Shown here: one piece after another, positions 1 through 7,498 of the stretch
How positions within the stretch are numbered: the first letter of the stretch is position 1
Layout of the letters: every line of letters starts with the position of its first letter
DNA from: Acidobacteriota bacterium
GTDB taxonomy: Bacteria; Acidobacteriota; Vicinamibacteria; Vicinamibacterales; UBA8438
DNA: 21,485 nucleotides
Direction of reading: 5' to 3'
Assembly: GCA_003533545.1 (NCBI GenBank)
Contig: DQEK01000011.1
Coordinates: 28,792 to 50,276 of the forward strand
Notes under the pieces: generated by a model
What the model was told of the DNA's origin: nothing
The model's input: only the letters and a program-made list of their open reading frames with translations
Database searches by the model: none
Made by a program: the position numbers and the translations under genes

Positions 1-211
1 GCGTCAGCGTCAGTAGGTCGTTATTGCCCTTCAGGTCATTCGAGTGGTCGGCAAAGCGCGTACCACGAAATGCCACCTCATCCAGCTTGTGCCGTTGGAT
101 CATCGTTCCCATGGCACCGTCTAACACTAGGATGCGTTGTCGCAACAGGGTGTCGATCAGGTCGTTCGTTGTTGCTCCGGTTTGGGGTGTCCCCCCCTGT
201 GTCATCACCAT
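1..211 (-). CDS. metH: Cobalamin-dependent methionine synthase, N-terminal fragment (cut by window edge)
   Basis: This is the first 70 codons of a minus-strand gene that continues beyond base 1. The translation contains [14 protein letters not shown] (residues 26-39), then FRGTRFAD and DLKGNNDLL (residues 59-67). These are the conserved opening blocks of the homocysteine-binding TIM barrel of MetH, which moves a methyl group from 5-methyltetrahydrofolate to homocysteine through cobalamin. The ATG at 211 has an AGGA-like stretch about 3 nt upstream; a second in-frame ATG lies two codons later. The N-terminus before the barrel is about 10 residues longer than I recall for E. coli MetH. The zinc-binding cysteines and the folate, cobalamin and activation domains lie outside the window. 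The gene is divergent from the VWA gene. A shorter protein holding only the homocysteine methyltransferase domain cannot be excluded from this fragment. Confidence 0.9.
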   Translation of the reverse strand, partial: MVMTQGGTPQTGATTNDLIDTLLRQRILVLDGAMGTMIQRHKLDEVAFRGTRFADHSNDLKGNNDLLTLT

Positions 212-362
212 TTCCTGAAGTCCAGAATCATTGGCACCAGCTGCTTCATTCTACGTGGAACGACCAGGACCAGGCGCCACCGGCAGCCAGCTTCCTGACC
301 GCATCCGTTAGAGTCAGGGTAACGCCATTGCCCCACCCACGGAAGGTTGCTAAGCTCGGATC
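212..362. other. Divergent intergenic region between metH and the VWA gene
   Basis: These 151 bases separate two divergent start codons and so must hold both promoters. I see no convincing -35/-10 pair on either strand. On the minus strand there are short stretches that loosely recall cobalamin or SAM riboswitch segments, but they do not assemble into either consensus (see rejected items). Confidence 0.4.
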
Positions 363-1271
363 ATGGCAATCCGCACATCGCTCGCGGTTTTTCTGACAGT
401 CCTCCTCACCGTGGCGCCGGTGGCGGCTCAACAGCCGCAAACGCCAATCTTCCGGTCCGGTACTGAGGTCGTCGACCTCTATGTGACCGCGACCGACCGG
501 AACGGCCGGTTAGTCCCAAATCTACTGCAGGAAGACTTCGTGGTACTGGATGAAGGCGAGGTCCAGGAGATTGTGCTGTTCGAAAATGAGGTCCGACCGA
601 TCACCGTTGTCGTGATGCTCGACACCAGCGCGAGCATGACGCCCAGTCTCGATTTACTCATGGCGGGTGCCGAGCAGTTCATTATCCGAATGCTGCCAGA
701 CGACCGTGGCAAGGTGGGCGCGTTCAACGACAAGATCCAGATCCTCCCGGATATCGAGTTTACCGGGGACCGTGACTTGTTGATCCGTGAACTCGATCGC
801 CTGCAGTTCGGCAACCCGACCCGGCTCTACGACGCCATCGGCGCCAGCATCGATTCTCTGGAGGGCGTTGAGGGACGCAAGGTGGCGCTCGTCTTTACGG
901 ACGGTGAAGACACGCAGCATCAAATCGGCTGGCGCGATGTGCTGGAGAAAGCACGCGCGGCAGAAGTCATGATCTACACCATCGGACTGGAGAGCGACTA
1001 CTTCAACGGCCTGCGGCAAGTGCGGAGCAAGCCAGACGGACGACTCAAGACCTTCGCCGAAGAAACTGGCGGCGGGTACTTCGAACTCAAGGATTCTGAT
1101 GAGTTGGGACCAACCTTCACTCGAGTTGCCCAGGAACTACACAGCCAGTACGTAATCGGTTTCGCACCTGCGACCCGTGATGGCAAGCTCCATGAGCTTG
1201 AGCTCCTAGTACAGCGGCCTGGAATGACAGCACGAACGCGGCGGTCGTACGTGGCTCCGGAGGGACCGTAG
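363..1271 (+). CDS. Secreted VWA-domain protein (VWFA-related acidobacterial type)
   Basis: The protein has 302 residues. Residues 1-22 form a Sec signal peptide ending in VAAQQ, so it is exported. A short beta-rich segment (about 33-78, VDLYVTATDRNGRLV to VLFENE) precedes a von Willebrand factor A domain. The MIDAS metal site is visible as D87-x-S89-x-S91, with T153 in NPTRLYDA and D170 in VFTDGED, so the metal-binding adhesion site looks intact. The C-terminus (QYVIGFAPA, then a beta-rich tail) matches the layout of the acidobacterial VWFA-related family, which is abundant in that phylum and has no established function. A role in protein binding at the cell surface or in the periplasm is inference. 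The gene is monocistronic, with a hairpin after it and 256 bp before the next gene. No strong Shine-Dalgarno sequence is seen. Confidence 0.88.
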   Translation: MAIRTSLAVFLTVLLTVAPVAAQQPQTPIFRSGTEVVDLYVTATDRNGRLVPNLLQEDFVVLDEGEVQEIVLFENEVRPITVVVMLDTSASMTPSLDLLMAGAEQFIIRMLPDDRGKVGAFNDKIQILPDIEFTGDRDLLIRELDRLQFGNPTRLYDAIGASIDSLEGVEGRKVALVFTDGEDTQHQIGWRDVLEKARAAEVMIYTIGLESDYFNGLRQVRSKPDGRLKTFAEETGGGYFELKDSDELGPTFTRVAQELHSQYVIGFAPATRDGKLHELELLVQRPGMTARTRRSYVAPEGP

Positions 1272-1323
1272 CCACGGTCGCAGCTCTCCCGAGCCGATTT
1301 ACCGCCCCTTCGGCCGGATGGTC

Positions 1324-1346
1324 TGGCGGCGTCAACACCGCCGCCA
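1324..1346 (+). terminator. Hairpin downstream of the VWA gene
   Basis: A perfect 8-bp stem, TGGCGGCG pairing with CGCCGCCA, encloses a 7-nt loop. It begins 53 nt after the VWA stop codon. No T-tract follows, so it is either a weak or factor-dependent terminator or an RNA-stabilising hairpin. The rest of 1272-1527 holds no gene that I can support. Confidence 0.4.
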
Positions 1347-1527
1347 TGCAAGCGGCTCCAGCGCCTGGCCGACTACTTGAGAACTTTGACCACTCATGTG
1401 ACGTTGCTGAAAACATCAGACCCACACTGTGCTCAACCCCTTCTGCCGATTGGCGCCGGACCCTTCCTAGTCCATTGCAGGCCACCGGAAAAGGGTTAGA
1501 ACAGGAACTTAAAGAGACGGCGTCTAC

Positions 1528-2091
1528 ATGTTCTCGCCACGAATAGAGTTGGCCATCACCACGGCGATAGAGGCCCACGGACTGCGCCGACGAAAAGCGG
1601 GCAGCGCATTCGAAGCGACGCATGCGCTTTCGGTCGGCTTGATCGTCTCTGATTTCGGCGGCGCCGAAAACTCCGTGGTGGCAGCGCTCTTACACGACAC
1701 ACTGGAGGATACGCTGCTCAACCAAGAGGTCATCCGAGACCGGTTCGGTGACTATGTACTGGCAATCGTCACTGACCTGACCGAACCCAAAAAACCCGTG
1801 GCTTGGCGTCGGCGGAAGGAGGCCTACATAGAGTGTCTCCGACAGAGCCCCAGAGACGAATCCCGCACGGTGGCTTCGGCCGATAAGATTCACAACCTAT
1901 CGAGCATGGTGGCCGGACTCGAAAATCAAGGGGTAACGTTCATCGACATGTTCACAGCCGGACTGGAGGGGATGGTTTGGTTTCAAAGGGAAGTGCACCG
2001 GATGCTCACAAAAGAGTGGTCCCACCCGATCCTGGATGAGCACGGGCGACAGCTCGAGCGATTTCTCTTGGCGGCTAAGAACCTCCGATGA
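1528..2091 (+). CDS. HD-domain phosphohydrolase resembling small alarmone (ppGpp) hydrolases
   Basis: The protein has 187 residues, about the size of single-domain MESH1/SAH enzymes. It shows H32, then H56-D57-T-L-E60-D61, then D119-K-I-H-N123. In bifunctional Rel enzymes the hydrolase centre is H53, H77-D78, E81-D82 and D144-xxx-N148. The 24-residue spacing between the first two histidines and the HDxxED block are the same here. RFGDYVLAIVTDLTE (72-86) resembles the segment after the HD motif in RelA/SpoT proteins. No synthetase domain is present. The likely reaction is Mn-dependent removal of pyrophosphate from (p)ppGpp, but other nucleotides are possible for small HD proteins. Its last bases overlap the start of the GGT-like gene (ATGA), implying translational coupling. 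The ATG at 1528 has only a weak purine-rich leader (AAAGAGACGG). Confidence 0.8.
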   Translation: MFSPRIELAITTAIEAHGLRRRKAGSAFEATHALSVGLIVSDFGGAENSVVAALLHDTLEDTLLNQEVIRDRFGDYVLAIVTDLTEPKKPVAWRRRKEAYIECLRQSPRDESRTVASADKIHNLSSMVAGLENQGVTFIDMFTAGLEGMVWFQREVHRMLTKEWSHPILDEHGRQLERFLLAAKNLR

Positions 2092-3722
2092 CCACGCCAC
2101 CACCAGGTGCCCCCGGCATCGCGTCCCGTGCCTCGCGATCCGTCGCCATGGGGCGAAAGGGCATGATCGCTACCAGTCAACCACAGGCATCCATGGCTGG
2201 ATTGGAGGTGCTGCGCGACGGGGGCAACGCAATCGACGCGGCGGTCACAGCGGCGGCAGTACTCTCAGTGGTCGAACCCACGATGACCGGTATCGGCGGC
2301 GACTTGTTCGCCATCGTGCACGATGCGAGCCGAGGGACTACGCGCGGTTTGAACGCCAGCGGACGATCCGCACGCTCCGCGGACCTGGGCCACCTGCAGG
2401 CGTCTGGGCATACCTGCGTACCGGAGCATGGCGTGCTCTCGGTAACCGTTCCTGGCGCGGTGGATGGCTGGGACCAGCTACTCGCCGATCACGGAACAGT
2501 GCCACTCGAGCGTGCATTGGCCCCGGCGGTTGCGTTTGCGCGTGACGGTTTCCCGGTGGCCGAGGTGGTCGCACGTCAATGGAACGACGCGACATCGCTA
2601 CTAGCAGAAGACCCGACGACAGCCGCTCTATTTCTCCCAAAAAACCGGGCGCCTACTCCGGGTGAACTCTTCGTGAACCGACCGCTCGCAGACAGCCTGG
2701 AAGCGATTGCCAGCGAAGGTCCAGACGTACTTTACCGAGGCGTCCTTGCCCACGCCATCGCCAGCGACATCGCCCGCCGAGGCGGCTGGCTCACAATTCA
2801 GGACCTTGACGACCACCGCTCAGACTGGATGGAACCGATCCGGACCTCTATCGGCGAGGTGGAGTTACTCGAACTCCCGCCTAACACGCAGGGATTCGTA
2901 GCAATCGAGGCGCTAAACATCTTAGCGAACGACGACCTTAGCCGACTGGGCCACAATTCTGGAGACTACCTGCATCTAGTGCTAGAAGCGCTGGCCGTCG
3001 CCTTTGACGACCGGGCCGCCTATTTGGCAGACCCGGACGCGGTTCCAGACGAAACTCTCGCACGACTCATCTCTCCCGCATACGCCGAACACTGCCGTCG
3101 CCAGATCAGCTCCGAACACGTGCGAAGTAGAGATACTGACCCGTCGGAGCCAGACGCGACTATTCCAAAAAGAGCTACCGGCGACACAGTTTATCTGGCT
3201 GCCGCGGACGCCCAGGGGAATCTGATCTCCCTCATACAGTCGCTCTACTCGGGGTTTGGTTCCGGCATCATGGCTGGCAACACCGGCATCGTGCTGCACA
3301 ATCGAGGCAGCCTGTTCAACAGCGCCCCCTCGCACCCGAATCACCTGGCGCCCCACAAGCGACCGCTCCACACCCTAGCACCGGCCATGGTGTACCGCCG
3401 GGGACGCCCCTGGATGGCCTTCGGCGTCATGGGTGGCGATATGCAACCCCAAGGACATCTGCAGGTGCTCCTGAACCTGACGTGCTTCGGCATGAACATT
3501 CAGGAAGCCGGAGAAGCACCACGCGCGCGATACGACACATCCGGAATTTGTCTTGAACAGGGAATCCCACACACCACCGCAACCAACCTGCGTCACCGAG
3601 GACACACTCTAATCGATGGACTTGGATTCGGAGGATTCCAGGGAGTGCTCATCAACCCAGAAACGGGAACCTTGATGGGCGGGTCAGACCCTAGAAAAGA
3701 CGGATTAGCACTCGGCTGGTAA
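2088..3722 (+). CDS. Gamma-glutamyltransferase-like Ntn-hydrolase proenzyme (YwrD-like)
   Basis: The protein has 544 residues and GGT architecture. N-terminal blocks GGNAIDAAVTAAAVLSVVEP and MTGIGGDLFAI belong to the large subunit. The autoprocessing site is G365-D366-T367-V-Y, where T367 would become the nucleophile of the small subunit (about 178 residues). Downstream, GFGSGIMAGNTGIVLHNRG, KRPLHTLAPAM and a GGDMQPQGH segment take the places of the family's oxyanion and substrate loops. The family cleaves gamma-glutamyl bonds, as in glutathione. The GDMQPQ version of the GGS motif and the lack of a signal peptide point to the cytoplasmic YwrD-like branch, whose substrate is uncertain. ATG 2088 overlaps the HD gene stop (ATGA); a later in-frame ATG at 2148 is possible. 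The gene converges on the racemase gene with only 22 bp between them. Confidence 0.88.
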   Translation: MTTPPPGAPGIASRASRSVAMGRKGMIATSQPQASMAGLEVLRDGGNAIDAAVTAAAVLSVVEPTMTGIGGDLFAIVHDASRGTTRGLNASGRSARSADLGHLQASGHTCVPEHGVLSVTVPGAVDGWDQLLADHGTVPLERALAPAVAFARDGFPVAEVVARQWNDATSLLAEDPTTAALFLPKNRAPTPGELFVNRPLADSLEAIASEGPDVLYRGVLAHAIASDIARRGGWLTIQDLDDHRSDWMEPIRTSIGEVELLELPPNTQGFVAIEALNILANDDLSRLGHNSGDYLHLVLEALAVAFDDRAAYLADPDAVPDETLARLISPAYAEHCRRQISSEHVRSRDTDPSEPDATIPKRATGDTVYLAAADAQGNLISLIQSLYSGFGSGIMAGNTGIVLHNRGSLFNSAPSHPNHLAPHKRPLHTLAPAMVYRRGRPWMAFGVMGGDMQPQGHLQVLLNLTCFGMNIQEAGEAPRARYDTSGICLEQGIPHTTATNLRHRGHTLIDGLGFGGFQGVLINPETGTLMGGSDPRKDGLALGW

Positions 3723-3744
3723 TCGTCAGCTGAGTCTCCCCAAG

Positions 3745-4779
3745 CTAAAGGAGGAACCCCTCCCGTAGCGGGTCCTCATCGTCGATCAGAAATGAGTGCT
3801 CTCCCGTGATCCATGCGGAACCTTCGATCTCCACCACAATAGCGTCACAATCCCCGACGGAAGTTCGACGGAGGAGACGACCTCGGAACAGCGTGCCGAC
3901 AATACTCTCGTGGTTGAACGGTTGGCCTGTTGCCAGCATGCCCATTGCATCGAGTACGGCCATCACCGCGGCGGTCCCGGTACCACAGGGAGAACGGTCG
4001 ACCTGCCGATCGGCGAAAACCGTAACATTTCGGAGATCAGCGCCTGGCCTGTCTGGCACTCCGGTGAACACGGTTCCGTAGATCCCGTGAACACTGGGTT
4101 CGACGGGATGAACCACCCGGATCGCAGACTCGACAGCCCTCGCAATCTCTGTGCCAACTCGTCTGAGCTCACCCAGCGCCTCTCGTCTCAGCGGGAGCCC
4201 CACCGCCTCGGCGTCGACGATAGCGTAAAAGGCCCCCCCGAAGGCGACATCGACCCGCACGGACCGATCACCGACCACAATTGAAAGGCCTGGGTGCAAC
4301 ACGAACGAAGGCACGTTTTCAAACGTCACCCTCTGAACGCGCTCCCTCGTCGCAAGAGAGGCTCCGCTGGTTACCCCACGCTCGGCCCGCGCCCGAACCA
4401 GACCAGCCGGGGAATCGAGCGTGATTGTAGCCGGCTCGCCTGAAGTGACGATCAGGGCACGTTCAAGCGCTATTGTGCAGACAGCGATCACTCCGTGGCC
4501 GCACATGGTGCTGAAGCCCTGGTTGTGCATAAAGAGCACCCCGGCATGGGCAGACTCCACGCATGGCTCGGTCAGCACCGCACCGTACATGTCGCCATGT
4601 CCTCTCGGCTCATGCATCAACGCACGTCGAAGCGGCTCGCAGTGGTCGCGCGCCCACTCCCGCTTCTGGAGCATGGTGTCGCCACTCGGGGCTGGAAACC
4701 CGTTCGTGACGAGTCGTAACGGCTCACCAGCCGCGTGGGCGTCGATGGTCTGGATATGACGGATCACGAGGGAATACAC
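3745..4779 (-). CDS. Proline racemase / 4-hydroxyproline epimerase family enzyme
   Basis: The protein has 344 residues. The first catalytic cysteine is C93 in TMCGHGVIAV and the second is C265 in DRSPCGTGTA, so both acid/base thiols needed for proton abstraction and return at C-alpha are present. In trans-3-hydroxyproline dehydratases the second cysteine is commonly replaced by threonine, so an epimerase or racemase is more likely than a dehydratase. TIDAHAAGEPLRLV near the N-terminus and HGDMYGAVLTEP are also family blocks. MCGHG followed by a hydrophobic residue favours hydroxyproline over proline, but substrate assignment is inference. The listed start is GTG 4779. GTG 4767, giving MIRHIQTID, looks like the commoner family N-terminus and is a real alternative. 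Neither has a clear ribosome-binding site. It lies just downstream of tRNA-Glu on the same strand. Confidence 0.87.
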   Translation of the reverse strand: MYSLVIRHIQTIDAHAAGEPLRLVTNGFPAPSGDTMLQKREWARDHCEPLRRALMHEPRGHGDMYGAVLTEPCVESAHAGVLFMHNQGFSTMCGHGVIAVCTIALERALIVTSGEPATITLDSPAGLVRARAERGVTSGASLATRERVQRVTFENVPSFVLHPGLSIVVGDRSVRVDVAFGGAFYAIVDAEAVGLPLRREALGELRRVGTEIARAVESAIRVVHPVEPSVHGIYGTVFTGVPDRPGADLRNVTVFADRQVDRSPCGTGTAAVMAVLDAMGMLATGQPFNHESIVGTLFRGRLLRRTSVGDCDAIVVEIEGSAWITGEHSFLIDDEDPLREGFLL

Positions 4780-4851
4780 CCGAGCTCACGTGACGCACCC
4801 TCCCCAACGAAAGCTTGGTGTGTGTCGGTTTCCGAGTCCTAACTAGCTCGG

Positions 4852-4873
4852 ACCCGCCTGGGGAGAGGCGGGT
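4852..4873 (-). terminator. GC-rich hairpin after tRNA-Glu
   Basis: A perfect 8-bp inverted repeat, ACCCGCCT with AGGCGGGT around a 6-nt loop, sits 3 nt past the encoded CCA end of tRNA-Glu on the minus strand. A second short hairpin (CCGAG/CTCGG, 4832-4851) follows directly. There is no U-tract. Termination or 3'-end processing of the tRNA transcript is likely; the alternative is readthrough into the racemase gene. Confidence 0.45.
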
Positions 4874-4876
4874 AAC

Positions 4877-4951
4877 TGGTAGCGGTACGGGGAATCGAAC
4901 CCCGGTCTCGTGGATGAGAACCACGTATCCTAACCCCTAGACGATACCGCC
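4877..4951 (-). tRNA. tRNA-Glu (anticodon CUC), CCA encoded
   Basis: Folded by eye on the minus strand, the gene gives: acceptor GGCGGTA with TACCGCT (the first pair is G-U), a 4-bp D stem GTCT with GGAT, the anticodon stem CGTGG/CCACG enclosing TTCTCAT (anticodon CTC at 34-36), a 4-nt variable loop, and the T arm CGGGG-TTCGATT-CCCCG. Discriminator A73 and CCA follow. Total length is 75 nt. The D-arm string GTCTAGGGGTTAGGA is typical of bacterial tRNA-Glu. It would read GAG, a frequent codon in this GC-rich sequence. Confidence 0.95.
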
Positions 4952-4973
4952 ACACCGGGCACGTACCTGCACG

Positions 4974-5003
4974 ATGTTAGCAACGCCGTCGGCGACCGGT
5001 CAA
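4974..5003 (-). promoter_or_regulatory. Sigma70-type promoter for tRNA-Glu
   Basis: On the minus strand, TTGACC (4998-5003) lies 18 bp from TAACAT (4974-4979). Transcription would start near 4967, about 16 nt before the tRNA 5' end. The match is 5/6 at -35 and 4/6 at -10. The -35 region is only about 15 bp from the -10-like hexamer of the divergent M23 gene. Confidence 0.55.
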
Positions 5004-5017
5004 ACTAGGGTCTCCTG

Positions 5018-5023
5018 TACAAT
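5018..5023 (+). promoter_or_regulatory. -10-like hexamer immediately before the M23 gene
   Basis: TACAAT (5/6 match to TATAAT) ends 6 nt before the GTG start at 5030, and no Shine-Dalgarno sequence lies between. If used, transcription would begin at or next to the start codon, giving a leaderless mRNA. No good -35 element is visible 16-18 bp upstream. Confidence 0.35.
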
Positions 5024-5029
5024 GAACGT

Positions 5030-6409
5030 GTGATTCGATTGGTTTCTGTGCTTGTCCTGCTGGCGGCAGTTGCCCTCGGTGCCGGCGTCTACGTCGGTGC
5101 GGGTCGGGCACCGGGTCCAGCCATCGAAATTCTAGAACCCACTGGATTATTCGGGCGAACCGCTCGATTCGAGATCTCTATCGACTCGACCGACGGTGAG
5201 TTGACAGCCGTGGACGCGGTGATCGAACAAAGCGGGTCAACCTTTCCACTCTTCTCCTTGACAGCCCCCGGTGAAGCCCAGGTGACCCAAGAGGCCGAGA
5301 CCCGTATCCGTGTCACCCAGCCGCTGACCCGCGACACACACCCGGAACTGCAGCAGGGCCAAGCGACCATCGTTGTGCGCGCGACTCGAACAGTGTTATT
5401 CGGACTCCGAGAAAAACAGACCACGCTCCGGCTCGACGTGGAAGCACGTTTCGATCCCCCGAGACTCGCCGTGCTGTCGTCATTTCATTACATTAACCAT
5501 GGCGGAGCCGAGTTGGTCGTCTACCGCGCGACCCCAGCCGATGCAACGTCTGGGGTTCGCGTCGGAGATCGCTATTTTCCTGGATATCCAGCATCAGCCG
5601 CCGGCATCGATGGCGCCGACGCGACGACGCGAGTCGCACTTTTCGCCCTGTCGCATGACCAGGAACTGAACGCACCGATACGCCTCGTAGCCCGGGACGC
5701 AGCCGGTAACGAGGCCGAGGCCCCCTTCGACTACCGCGTGTTTCCTCAACGATTCCGACGATCGCGTCTCCCCGTAAGCGACAACTTCCTCAGGCGGGTC
5801 GTGCCGGACATCGTTGCACGATCAGATGAATTTCGTACGCTGCCATTACCACCAGACGCGGACCTTTTGGCACAGTACCTCGCCATCAACGGGGGGCTCC
5901 GCCGCCTGAACCGTGAACGCTTGATTGCACTAGCAGCCGAGACGGCAACCGAACGGCTCTGGGATGGGCCATTCCGCCAGTTGGGCAACTCACAGGTGGA
6001 ATCGGGATTCGCTGACCACCGAACCTACGTTCACGACGGACAAGAGGTGGACCAGCAGATCCACTTGGGGTTCGATCTCGCAGCCACAGCCAACGTACCG
6101 GTCCTGGCGTCGAACGCCGGACGCGTGGCCTGGGCCGGCTACCTCGGCATCTACGGGAACTGCGTGATCATCGACCATGGCATGGGCCTTCAGTCACTGT
6201 ACGCGCACCTGGCGTCCATTGCCGTCGACACGGGTGACACCGTTGCGCTTGGAGACGAACTCGGACGCAGCGGCACGACCGGCCTCGCCGGCGGCGATCA
6301 CCTGCACTTCGCCATCTTGCTACACGGCTGGCCAGTCACTCCGATGGAATGGTGGGACCCGCACTGGATCGAAGACCGGATCACGAGAAAACTCAGGGCG
6401 GCATCCTAA
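5030..6409 (+). CDS. Membrane-anchored M23 (LytM) family metallopeptidase
   Basis: The protein has 459 residues. Residues 1-24 form a single hydrophobic N-terminal segment acting as a signal anchor or signal peptide. The middle (about 30-240) is beta-rich and Ig-like, unassigned, with VRLVARDAAGNEA-type strands near 217-230. The C-terminal M23 domain carries H345-xxx-D349 (HLGFDLA), H393 (LYAHLAS) and H424-x-H426 (GGDHLHF), the full zinc and catalytic set. Such enzymes cleave peptide crosslinks in peptidoglycan or act on secreted proteins. With all motif residues present, a catalytic rather than a regulatory LytM protein is expected. The start is GTG 5030. An ATG 8 nt upstream (5022) is in another frame and stops at once. 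The gene stands alone, divergent from tRNA-Glu. Confidence 0.88.
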   Translation: MIRLVSVLVLLAAVALGAGVYVGAGRAPGPAIEILEPTGLFGRTARFEISIDSTDGELTAVDAVIEQSGSTFPLFSLTAPGEAQVTQEAETRIRVTQPLTRDTHPELQQGQATIVVRATRTVLFGLREKQTTLRLDVEARFDPPRLAVLSSFHYINHGGAELVVYRATPADATSGVRVGDRYFPGYPASAAGIDGADATTRVALFALSHDQELNAPIRLVARDAAGNEAEAPFDYRVFPQRFRRSRLPVSDNFLRRVVPDIVARSDEFRTLPLPPDADLLAQYLAINGGLRRLNRERLIALAAETATERLWDGPFRQLGNSQVESGFADHRTYVHDGQEVDQQIHLGFDLAATANVPVLASNAGRVAWAGYLGIYGNCVIIDHGMGLQSLYAHLASIAVDTGDTVALGDELGRSGTTGLAGGDHLHFAILLHGWPVTPMEWWDPHWIEDRITRKLRAAS

Positions 6410-6451
6410 CCAGGTTTACACGCCTCTGGCCGTGTGATAGTTAAGTAGGGC

Positions 6452-6481
6452 TTGGTGGTTCGTGTTTGGTGTTGGTATAAG
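6452..6481 (+). promoter_or_regulatory. Extended -10 promoter for the cupredoxin gene
   Basis: TTGGTG (6452-6457) and TATAAG (6476-6481) are 18 bp apart, and TGG directly precedes the -10, giving an extended -10 element. The predicted start near 6488 leaves a leader of about 65 nt. It lies in the 143-bp gap after the M23 gene. Confidence 0.5.
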
Positions 6482-6540
6482 CTCGCCGGACCGATGACGA
6501 CCAGCGCGGCCCTCTTACTCAACGACCCGTGAAAAAGCGC

Positions 6541-6545
6541 AGGAG
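6541..6545 (+). promoter_or_regulatory. Ribosome-binding site that sets the cupredoxin start
   Basis: AGGAG lies 7 nt before ATG 6553. It favours this start over the in-frame GTG at 6529, which would add eight residues (MKKRRRFS) and has no Shine-Dalgarno sequence. Confidence 0.7.
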
Positions 6546-6552
6546 ATTCTCA

Positions 6553-7320
6553 ATGCAACAACGAAACTTGTGGACGGTCTTTTCCATGCTCGTGCTAGCG
6601 TCAGCAGTGGCCTGCGGCGGCGGCAGCGACAGCAGCAGCGACGCCCCGGCAGCCGCCCCAGCCGCCCCGGCGTTCGATCCAGCGACCGCGGGCAACGTCT
6701 CGGGAATGGTCATGCTCAACGGCGAACTGCCCGCGGCTGAGGACCTGATGATGAATTCTGATCCGGTCTGCGCCATGTCGGCCACTGACACGCAATCGGG
6801 CACTTTCGTCGGCAGCGACGGGCACCTCGGAAACGTGTTCGTGTACGTCAAGGAAGGACTCGAAGGACAGCGCTTTCCCGCCGCGACGGGCACCGTCGAA
6901 TTGAACCAGCAAGGATGCCGTTATACGCCGCACGTCATGGGGATCCAGGTGGGGCAGACGTTTGAAATTGTCAACAGTGACCCCACGCTGCACAACATCC
7001 ACGCCACGCCGGCTGCAAACGACGAATTCAACATGGGCCAACCCATCCAAGGCATGAGATTCGAACGCACCTTCGATAGCGTGGAGGTGATGGTCCCGTT
7101 CAAGTGTGACGTCCACGGTTGGATGAACGCTTACATCGGCGTGCTCGATCACCCCTACTTCGCAGTAACCGCTGCGGATGGCATGTTCGACATTAGCACG
7201 CTGCCTCCGGGCGACTATGTCATCGAAGCCTGGCACGAAGCGCTCGGCACTCAAACCCAGAACGTTAGTGTCGCGACGGGTCAGACTGCCGAAGTCTCGT
7301 TCAGCTTCACCGCGCCATAG
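6553..7320 (+). CDS. Blue-copper-like (cupredoxin) lipoprotein with carboxypeptidase-regulatory tail
   Basis: The protein has 255 residues from ATG 6553. A signal peptide ends in a lipobox-like ASAVAC with C21 as the lipid-bearing cysteine, followed by a Ser/Ala/Pro-rich linker (22-46). The core has a cupredoxin pattern: H147 or H150 in NSDPTLHNIH, then C185-xx-H188-xx-M191 in FKCDVHGWMN. The C-x2-H-x2-M spacing is that of amicyanin-type type 1 copper sites. The last 60 residues (GMFDISTLPPGDYVIEAWH) look like a carboxypeptidase-regulatory beta-sandwich. It is probably an envelope electron carrier or copper-binding protein. It lies upstream of ctaB and a CtaM-like gene, which suggests a link to terminal oxidase function, though 213 bp and a hairpin separate them. 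Copper binding is inferred from residue spacing only. Confidence 0.82.
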   Translation: MQQRNLWTVFSMLVLASAVACGGGSDSSSDAPAAAPAAPAFDPATAGNVSGMVMLNGELPAAEDLMMNSDPVCAMSATDTQSGTFVGSDGHLGNVFVYVKEGLEGQRFPAATGTVELNQQGCRYTPHVMGIQVGQTFEIVNSDPTLHNIHATPAANDEFNMGQPIQGMRFERTFDSVEVMVPFKCDVHGWMNAYIGVLDHPYFAVTAADGMFDISTLPPGDYVIEAWHEALGTQTQNVSVATGQTAEVSFSFTAP

Positions 7321-7341
7321 CGCACCACAACGCTAAGGGGT

Positions 7342-7371
7342 CCGGATGTCGTTCATCTGAGCGGCATCCGG
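7342..7371 (+). terminator. Hairpin after the cupredoxin gene
   Basis: CCGGATGTCG pairs with CGGCATCCGG (10 bp, one G-U) around a 10-nt loop, 21 nt past the stop codon. No T-tract follows. It could be a terminator or a transcript-stabilising hairpin. Confidence 0.45.
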
Positions 7372-7498
7372 CCTGTTCGACGAAATCGGTCGCCACCGCA
7401 CCGCAACGGCGGGGATCTTCGAAGTCCTCACAGCGCCCGTGGCATCGCTTGAACTAGACGTGCACCTCAAGGAAATTCGGCGCCCACAAACCGTGAAC

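Noticed and set aside
212..362. Possible cobalamin or SAM riboswitch in front of metH (minus-strand CCCTGACTCTAACGG, GTCAGGAAGCTGGC, GGTGCCAAT)
   Set aside because: The pieces resemble parts of known consensus sequences. However, only about 7 nt separate the ACTCTAA stretch from the B12-box-like stretch, where cobalamin riboswitches have a long intervening region with CCACTG. The SAM-I core GACTGGCCC is also absent. An Infernal scan with RF00174, RF01689 and RF00162 would settle it; a significant hit would reverse this rejection.
246..440. Minus-strand frame containing CxxCH (CADCH), suggesting a cytochrome c fragment
   Set aside because: It overlaps the signal peptide of the VWA gene in the opposite direction and has no further haem-protein features. 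The motif is a chance by-product of the antisense frame.
1346..1546. 66-codon plus-strand open frame in the gap before the HD gene
   Set aside because: It has no ribosome-binding site or recognisable domain, overlaps the HD gene start in another frame, and begins at the end of a hairpin.
6529..6552. GTG start eight codons upstream of the cupredoxin gene
   Set aside because: The AGGAG at 6541-6545 is correctly spaced for ATG 6553 and would lie inside the coding region if GTG 6529 were used.
6601..7254. 217-codon minus-strand open frame opposite the cupredoxin gene
   Set aside because: The sense strand has a signal peptide, lipobox, ribosome-binding site and copper-ligand pattern. The antisense frame shows no recognisable domain.
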